NCBI RefSeq assembly: GCF_019097595.1
Contig: NC_080710.1
Span: 14,220,280 to 14,284,279 of the forward strand
DNA length: 64,000 nt
Origin: Hemibagrus wyckioides
Lineage: Eukaryota > Chordata > Actinopteri > Siluriformes > Bagridae
Direction of reading: 5' to 3'
The notes below the pieces were generated by a model that made no database searches, was not told where the DNA came from, and saw only the letters and a program-made list of their open reading frames with translations. Numbering within the stretch: position 1 is the stretch's first letter; each line of letters opens with the position of its first letter. A program made the position numbers and the translations under genes. Below, piece after piece: positions 53,814-64,000 of this stretch.

Positions 53814-56800
53814 TAATAGGGGCTCACATGTTCAGTATGACATCACCTTCTGATCTCATTTTTTTTCTTATGAGACTAGGGAAATACACAATGGGACATT
53901 ACGGGCAGCTCTATAGTCATATTTTCAGTTTGCCATTATGGCTTATCTTTTCTTGGACAGAGATCTTGTTGTAGGTCTTAGAATCATAAAATTGCAGCTG
54001 TGTGACAAAATAATGAAATAGCAAAAAAATTGCCTTTATAATTTATTATTTCAATTTTCTTTGTTTGCGTTCAAAGCCATACCCTCTTGTACACACATGC
54101 ACACTTTAGACAGAACCTTTTTTTCATGGCTTGGGTTTAAACTCAGCCAGAACCGAACCTTGATATTTTAATCTCACTGAGATAGTGAACGTTCAACCAT
54201 TCAGAGTACTCTGGTTTCCAACAGAGACAGTAGTAAATAATCCTCTGTCTCTTGTGATCAATACCTGCCTCCCATGCTTTATTTTCAAACATTAGAAATA
54301 TAATCAACTTTGTGATCTGATACTTTCAGCGATCCCATCCAAGGCATGTAACAAAAACAAACGGAACAGTTCCCCTTAGATATCAGCTGTACCTCAGACA
54401 GTCGCGCGCTGGTCCATAGGGACAAGGTGTCTGTGTGAAGAATGTCTCAGCTCATTCAGCTGTACAAACAGACACAAGCCTGTATGTGCAGATTAGGCAC
54501 TGATCCGGGGTCAGCTACTTCCTCTGTGTGCATTATTTTTTGTTATGATTAACAAAATTGATCCGCATACAGAGCTGTACTATGTTGTATGTGGCCCCTG
54601 TTTTCCTTATTCCCATCATCTCAGCACTAGCTTTTTATTACTCCAACTCAAAACGTGTTTTGTTAAATGTGGTTGAGGTTTGTGCTGGAGCGAACGATTT
54701 GTCATGCCATTAAAAAGATTCAAGTGAGTGTAAGCTTCCACTGACTCACTGTCTGAGTGACTACATTTTATGGGGCATAATTATTTAGTTTCAGTTTAAC
54801 TTGTCTGTTTTAAAAATGACTTTCCAGTTGAAAATTCGACCTGAAAACATTGCTAACTGACTGCCTTTTATGGTTGCCAATCCTTCACATTTACACACGT
54901 GAAAGCACAAGCCAAGACACAGTATTAGCGACGTTGAATTTCTGTATTAAAATGGTTTGAGGTGCTGCTCAGGCTGGTGAGTTAATCTTTGTTTAATAAA
55001 ACTGGAATGTTTTTGTCTCACTCCTTGCAGTTAAGCTTGAAGTCATGCCTGGGACAGAGTGTAAAACAACCATGTAAAGCAACATGGAAGATGAAACTTG
55101 TTTCTATTGCCTTGTAAAATATTTAGTGGAAATTCTAGCATTGCCCAAACTGTTCCAGATCTATCCATTCTATATCCATCTATCCATTTTCTGTACTGCT
55201 TATCTTCAGAGAGTCACAGGGAGCCTGGAGACTATCCCAGGAAACAAAGAAACCCTGGACTGTTTGCCAACCCATCAAAGGGAGCAATTGCACTACAGAA
55301 AATTGAAAGATAGTCAGCCTACTGCACATGCCTTTGAGCTGGAGGAGGAAACCGGAGTACCTGGAGGAAACCCCTGAAGCACAGGAAGAACAGGAATTGA
55401 ACCCCTAACCCCAAACCTCTGTGACCTCCCCAGACTACCAAAGATATATACAGTATTTAGAGATAGTATTTTCTTTTCTGATGCAGGATTCCAATGGACC
55501 CTGAAAGCACCAGAATGAATTTTCATAACATGTTTAATTTTTTTCCCCCCATTTAGTTTTTTTTTTGTTTGTCTGTTTATTTGTTTGATTTTTTAAAACT
55601 TTGTCATTTACATTTCATTAACGAAACAGTATGAAACTTATTTGGTAGAGATGCTCTTTTCTGATGATTATTAGGTGAACTCAGATTTAGTGTTTTGGAT
55701 TTTAAGTATCCAAGACACTGGATAGAATTACCTGTTATCCTTTCTTCAATATATTATGAAAAGGTAAGCTTAAGTACATCAAAAGATATGTCATAGCTGC
55801 CCTTTACCAAGTGAAAAAAACCAAGATTATAGAAGGTAAGTCAATCGGACAGATGATAGTGTAATTAATCTGGCCAGTTAGCTAGGGGAAGGTGTGTGAC
55901 CTATGAAGAAAGAACAAAATGCTAAAAAAAAATCACTATTTATCTTAACATTTTCTTAACAATATTTTATTCTCCTTACATTTTTTTCTCATTTGTTTTT
56001 CATTTTCATTTTGACTTAATAGCCAGTTCTTTGTCTGAAGAATACAAAATGCTACTCAGGTTGTATAGGAAAGGAAACATTTTCAATATGAGTGGTGGTG
56101 GATAGATAGAGAATTCTGTAGTGACACCATGTGCTTTATTATCTCCAACCAAACAGATGTGCTATGGGTCATTAGCATCATGACTGTCTTTGAATTGCAT
56201 CTCAAATCAATTATGTCATGGGTAGCTTCATACAATTCGAGAGCTGCCCTTTAACATTATGACTCATTAGTGAACATAGACATCAAGGCATCAAGGTAGC
56301 TGCTCTCCAATTCAGACATGGCTCTGTCTCTGTGCCAGCATCATCTATATACATCTATATACGTTACAATCACAGCAATAACACTTGCCATAGGTTATAG
56401 CAGGTACACGTTTTCTCATGCCTAATGTTGTGGTTGACCATTTTTAAGCTTTCCACACTGAGTCACAGCAGAGTATGCCCTCCCCCACCCCCCAAGATAC
56501 ACACACACAGCACTATTTTTACATTTAAAACAACACAAGTTACCTATTGCAGCTTTAAATGAAAAAAAGTTATACACTATATATTTAGGCAATGTTCTGA
56601 AAATATGCCCGGTTCTATGAATAGAAAGCAAATTGTCCACAGTAAGTGGCAGAGTAGGGGAAAAAAAAGAAAAAAAGAATAACACAAACCTGCCCTGAAG
56701 CAAAGTTTCCTGTTTTCATTTGTCTCAGTATTTCTGCTTTTACTCTACCACATAATGCTATGTTATGCTGAAACACACACATACACACATGCACACACAC

Positions 56801-58279
56801 ACACACCTCTCCTATGTCTCACTTTGCCCTGTTATTACAGAGTTATTTCATGCAGTCTCACAAAATCTCCATTCCAAATAACCATCTGTGAAGCACAAAT
56901 TTCAAATCACTTGCCTTCAAGCTTTACTTGTTTGTTTATTCACTACGCTGTGAGACCTTTTAAAATGTCAGTTTAAAATTGTGTATTATATTCATAAAAT
57001 TGAGCTATATTGAGCAAGGATTCTTAAATTTCTTCAGCCAGGAACTGCAACTGTAAAATAAATTCCACAGGCCCACTCAGTACAGATTTATTTCATGAAT
57101 ATTAGTTAAATGTGTACACTAGTATTTTGATTATTTATTGGAGCCATAGAACTTTTTATTACTGAACTTTCCACTAGCAAATCAAATTAGCTCCAGGTTT
57201 AACTTGTTTATAGATCTACTTGTTTTTGAGTTATTTCTGTTTGGATTAAACACATGGAATTCAACAGGCTAAAAAAAATCACCATTAAATATAACAAATG
57301 TGATAATGGTGGATTGTGATTTCCGCCACTGTAAAAAATAAAAAATAAAAAATCACTGACCCTCAGGCTATGCGTCACAGGCCCTTGATATAGACTATAC
57401 AAAGACTCTGGCTAAGAGATCTTATAGGCTCACATATATAAAACTTTCTGGAACAGAATATCACATACTGTAAATTGCCAGACAGACAAATCTGTTTAAA
57501 TGTAATTAAATATTCAGTTAAAGATTTTAGTTTGCATCTGATTCAAACACTATGACTATTCAATGTGAATTCAGAAATAACTTCAGAAAGAAGAACAGCA
57601 CTGCACATCAATCCATCATAGTAAAAGTTTAGTTGAGGAAAAAGGAATAAATAGTGTCTGGCTTTAGATCTTAACTCATGTCATCACTGGAAATAAACCT
57701 TAAAAACTGCAGTCCTGCTGCCTATCTAGAATAAAACATGCCTTGTTAAGTGCCACTAAAGCTACCTAAGACAGTGGGGTAGGCTCAAACTGTATGAAAT
57801 AAGAAGCATGGAGAAGACGTGTTTATTTATGATGTGGTTGTGTGCATTATGTGATAAAGGCATGCACACTCTATACCGCTGTACAAGCCAAGGTTTTACT
57901 ACACAGACAAAAATCGTTTTTCTAACGATTCACGTGCATGTAGACGAAACCCGAGCCATTCTAGCTCCCTCTAGTGTAATTAACTCCAATTGTTCCATGA
58001 TTGTTTGTTGGGGTAGATGGGGGTTGGCGGGTTGGGGGGAGGGGGGGACGGGACTGGTGAGCAAAACCAGAAAATCTGAACCTCTGGGGTAATATAGATA
58101 CAGAGAATAGGTCTTATGTATTACTGTTAGGAGCTTAGTAGTTGACTACATTGTGAGGAACATCTTTTCTAGGTTGTCAATAAGATTGTAGAGAACTGCA
58201 AACAAAATGCAGCTGAATTCTAAAATAGCAGCAACAGCAAATAACAGCAACAACAATTTGTACTGAATTTTGTATATAT
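53808..58279. other. Gene desert, later part
   Basis: No gene recognised. Holds a reverse SINE-type copy (55170-55440), a CA-rich spot near 56774-56808 and a unique block near 54355-54545 listed in findings. Confidence 0.5.
55170..55440 (-). repeat. Fish SINE-type repeat, reverse copy
   Basis: 'atccattttctgtactgctt', 'gagcctggagactatcccag', 'ggaggaggaaaccggagtac' and 'ctggaggaaacccctgaag' follow the reverse complement order of the family. Confidence 0.65.
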
Positions 58280-58680
58280 CACTGGTTCTCAAAGTGGTAC
58301 CTGGAGATCCCCGGAGGGCCTTGATTTTTTGTTATTTTGTTCCATTTGTGGAAATCACATCCCACAATCATCAAAGTCGTATGTATTATTGAGGTCTGAT
58401 AGTTTATTTTACTTGACCTGAATAGGTTCAGATTAAACCCTAATAACGAAAAAAAAAACCACATACGACTATAAATAATGTCAGCGTGGATGCTGGAAAG
58501 CTCAGGAATAAAACCTCTCTGGCTCCTATAAATTGTGCTTTTCGTATGTCAATATATTATTGTACGCATTTCAATAACAGGCCTAATATCTGAATAGTTG
58601 GATTATGTTCAGACGGGATCCATGACATTTATTTTACTGTCAAAAGTGACTCTGGCTGCAAAAGGTTTGAGAACCCCTGG
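58280..58680. mobile_element. Small inverted-repeat element, hAT-like
   Basis: Imperfect inverted ends: cactggttctcaaagtgg at 58280-58297 and aaaggtttgagaacccctgg ending at 58680. The form CAGGGGTTCTCAAA is typical of non-autonomous hAT elements. No transposase; an 8-bp target duplication was not found, so the edges may be off. Confidence 0.55.

Positions 58681-61265
<2,585 letters not shown>

Positions 61266-61337
<72 letters not shown>
61266..61337. repeat. (TA)n tract, right of Tc1 copy 1
   Basis: About 35 TA units abutting the transposon end. Confidence 0.95.
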
Positions 61338-61341
<4 letters not shown>

Positions 61342-61491
61342 TATTAATAAATTGTTTGAGATGAGGAAATCACCATTGCATGCTTCTACTTAAATGCCCT
61401 ACTTTCATGATATAATATCACTGTAGCGTGAACTTTTTACATTTTCCATAAACTTCACCCAAAACCAAATATCCTTAACTTTTTGTGAGCA

Positions 61492-61494
<3 letters not shown>
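61338..61494. other. Spacer between the two Tc1 copies
   Basis: Unique sequence of about 157 bp. Its end, 'taactttttgtgagcagtgta', resembles the terminus of another Tc1/mariner-type element, but no partner end is present. Confidence 0.5.

Positions 61495-61564
<70 letters not shown>
61495..61564. repeat. (TA)n tract, left of Tc1 copy 2
   Basis: About 35 TA units abutting the transposon end. Confidence 0.95.
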
Positions 61565-61567
<3 letters not shown>

Positions 61568-62797
61568 TATATTGCCAAAAGTATTCGCTCACCCATCCAA
61601 ATAATCAGAATCTGGTGTTCCAATCACTTCCATGGCCACAGGTGTATAAAATCAAGCACCTAGGCATGCAGACTGTTTTTACAAACATTTGTAAAAGAAT
61701 GGGTCGCTCTCAGGAGCTCAGTGAATTGCAGGATGCCACCTGTGCAACAAATCCAGTCGTGAAATTTCCTCGCTCCTAAATATTCCACAGTCAACTGTCA
61801 GCTGTATTATAAGAACGTGGAAGTGTTTGGGAACGACAGCAACTCAGCCACGAAGTGGTAGGCCACGTAAACTGACGGAGCGGGGTCAGCGGATGCTGAG
61901 GTGCATAGTGCGAAGAGGTCGCCAACTTTCTGCAGAGTCAGTCGCTACAGACCTCCAAACTTCATGTGGCCTTCAGATTAGCTCAAGAACAGTGCGCAGA
62001 GAGCTTCATGGAATGGGTTTCCATGGCCGAGCAGCTGCATCCAAGCCATACATCACCAAGTGCAATGCAAAGCGTCGGATGCAGTGGTGTAAAGCACGCC
62101 GCCACTGGACTCTAGAGCACTGGAGACGCGTTCTCTGGAGTGACGAATCGCGCTTCTCCATCTGGCAATCTGATGGACGAGTCTGGGTTTGGCGGTTGCC
62201 AGGAGAACGGTACTTGTCTGACTGCATTGTGCCAAGTGTAAAGTTTGGTGGAGGGGGGGATTATGGTGTGGGGTTGTTTTTCAGGAGCTGGGCTTGGCCC
62301 CTTAGTTCCAGTGAAAGGAACTCTGAATGCTTCAGCATACCAAGACATTTTGGACAATTCCATGCTCCCAACTTTGTGGGAACAGTTTGGAGCTGGCCCC
62401 TTCCTCTTCCAACATGACTGTGCACCAGTGCACAAAGCAAGGTCCATAAAGACATGGATGACAGAGTCTGGTGTGGATGAACTTGACTGGCCTGCACAGA
62501 GTCCTGACCTCAACCCGATAGAACACCTTTGGGATGAATTAGAGCAGAGACTGAGAGCCAGGCCTTCTCGTCCAACATCAGTGTGTGACCTCACAAATGC
62601 GCTTCTGGAAGAATGATCAAAAATTCCCATAAACACACTCCTAAACCTTGTGGACAGCCTTCCCAGAAGAGTTGAAGCTGTTATAGCTGCAAAGGGTGGA
62701 CCGACGTCATATTGAACCCTATAGATTAGGAATGGGATGTCACTTAAGTTCATATGCGAGTCAAGGCAGGTGAGCGAATACTTTTGGCAATATAGTG
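61565..62797 (+). mobile_element. Tc1-family transposon, copy 2 (1233 bp)
   Basis: Ends cactatattgccaaaagtat (61565) and reverse complement (to 62797) enclose a left-to-right transposase. Right flank is unique sequence, unlike the other three junctions. Same family and exactly the same length as copy 1, though their indels differ. Confidence 0.9.
61670..62700 (+). pseudogene. Tc1 transposase, copy 2, three lesions
   Basis: Three differences from copy 1 break it. Near 61725-61735 a net loss of about 16 bases shifts the frame just after the MGRSQELSE start. At 62251-62258 a G homopolymer has seven G where copy 1 has six, shifting the frame between the first and second catalytic Asp. At 62614-62616 a TGA replaces the TGG seen in copy 1, cutting the C-terminus. 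The catalytic blocks [24 protein letters not shown] and [15 protein letters not shown] are all intact in sequence, so inactivation looks recent. Confidence 0.88.
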
Positions 62798-63688
62798 TAT
62801 ATACACCTTAATGGAAAGAATCCTTCCTTTCTTCCGCACTGGTGATTTGCTGCTCCTCGCGCTCGGACACGCCCTCCTGCCTGGGGCGATGCTTGCATGT
62901 ACACTAGTGCACTACATAGTCCTGTACAGCAGCGGGCCACCAGATGTCCGCTCATACTAATTAGTACAGTAGTACGGTAGTATGCACCATTATGGGACGT
63001 GGTCAGGAAGCACATGATCATCGGTGTTTACATGGAGCGCAGAGCCTCAGCAGATGATGTTGGCTAACAGATTTACTGGCTTTTTAACTTTGACGGTTTG
63101 ATTAAATATTAGTGACTCAGAGACTCCCAGGATCTGCGTCAGTCTGAGGATTCAGCCAGCTCTGCTTCATGCTCTGGACTGAGGATCTGTCCGGCTGTGT
63201 TTTCACCAAGCGAACAAGGCAGTTGCATAGAAAAAGAAAGGTAGTGTAGAGTTTAGTCCTACCGTATTACAGCTTTTAATAGTATTTTTACTATTAAAAG
63301 TCCTCGGTTGTCATTAGGCTAACGTGAATTAGCACGCTTGCTAGCTAGCCTTGGTCAGATCCACGACTGAGGAGGAAGTGAGCAGTTAGCTAGCTGGCTA
63401 ACTGACAAGGCAGCTTGTGACTCCATGTAGGTCTGTTTGTCTTTTATATTCCTGTAAATATGTCAGGTTCTGGTAGAAGAATGGAGATTAGAGGAGAATG
63501 TAGTCACAGAGAGGCGGTGTAAAGCTGCCAGCGTTATTTGCCTGTGTTTATGGGTTTTTATATCTTAGTGGGGACTTCAGAAATATCCTCACCAGGTCTG
63601 ACAGTGTTGAGCTCGTGCAATGATTTGGGTTCGTAAATAAGGAAAAAGCTTTTATTTTTTTTTTTTAAAAAAAAAACGTTGTAGGCAT

Positions 63689-63694
<6 letters not shown>

Positions 63695-63720
<26 letters not shown>

Positions 63721-63724
63721 AATA
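63695..63724. repeat. (TTA)n microsatellite
   Basis: About ten trinucleotide units. Confidence 0.9.
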
Positions 63725-63763
63725 ATGATTGATGTCAATGGAATGTCCTTACAAGCAGAGTAA

Positions 63764-63767
<4 letters not shown>

Positions 63768-63817
<50 letters not shown>
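63768..63817. repeat. (GT)n microsatellite
   Basis: About 25 GT units. Confidence 0.94.
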
Positions 63818-63818
<1 letters not shown>

Positions 63819-63871
63819 AAAGGCCAGCAGCAGTCACAGATGTATAGCTAGATGATCTCCACCGCATTGCC

Positions 63872-63902
63872 ATGGGGCTCATCGAGGAGAGCGATGTGGA
63901 GC
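63872..63902 (+). CDS. Candidate first coding exon of an unidentified gene
   Basis: ATG in an ideal context (gccATGg) starts the frame MGLIEESDVE, which runs to a strong gtaagt donor at 63903 after 31 coding bases, leaving phase 1. An acceptor-like cacag ends at 63839. Only ten residues are visible, too few to name the gene. A rival frame from ATG at 63852 also stays open to the donor but has a weaker context. Confidence 0.45.
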
Positions 63903-64000
63903 GTAAGTACACTCCGAGCTCATATTTCCACCACTCCATTACATTTATTTATTCTTCACCTCCATTGGTGTCTGAGCTGGTTTACTTTTGATCTCACCTG

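Larger units (their letters stand above)
62798..63870 (+). promoter_or_regulatory. Promoter and 5' untranslated region of a further gene
   Basis: GC rises after the transposon (for example 62840-62900), and an AG-GT bounded segment around 63130-63240 ends in a gtagtg donor that could be a first untranslated exon. A (TTA)n run (63695-63724) and a (GT)n run (63768-63817) lie in the presumed intron. The transcription start is not fixed. Confidence 0.4.

Overview
The window is nuclear DNA from a vertebrate, most likely a teleost fish. The genes are split by GT-AG introns and encode vertebrate proteins. The intergenic DNA is AT-rich and full of TA, CA and CT microsatellites, Tc1-like transposon relics and a short interspersed repeat typical of fish genomes. 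The repeat mix would suit an otophysan such as a catfish, but that is an impression, not a demonstrated assignment.

Layout. (1) 1-6.9 kb, + strand: the last three coding exons and 3' UTR of ptp4a3, a prenylated PRL-3 type phosphatase; its 5' exons lie before the window. (2) 9.3-18.2 kb, + strand: complete csnk2a1, the casein kinase 2 catalytic alpha subunit, with a GC-rich promoter, several 5' UTR exons and 12 coding exons giving 394 residues. (3) 24.5-28.5 kb, + strand: a TATA-driven gene that I do not recognise. It encodes a secreted protein of about 326 residues from 12 exons; nine consecutive internal exons are 30-78 bp long and all remaining introns are phase 1. It has no ORF long enough to reveal it except its last exon. 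(4) 37.3-40.3 kb, - strand: scleraxis (scx), a bHLH transcription factor of 197 residues, including a 12-codon second exon. (5) 40.4-62.8 kb: a gene desert with transposon relics, ending in two 1233-bp Tc1-family copies in inverted orientation (60033-61265 and 61565-62797), each with a broken transposase. (6) 63.0-64.0 kb: GC-richer DNA with what looks like the first coding exon of a further + strand gene, cut off by the window end.

The five genes are not an operon-like unit and no shared pathway is evident. Their interest is in synteny and regulation: human PTP4A3 and SCX are both on 8q24.3, whereas human CSNK2A1 is on 20p13 close to TCF15, the paralogue of SCX. The long, gene-poor flanks of scx are where its enhancers would be expected. 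The least explained item is the secreted microexon gene between csnk2a1 and scx.
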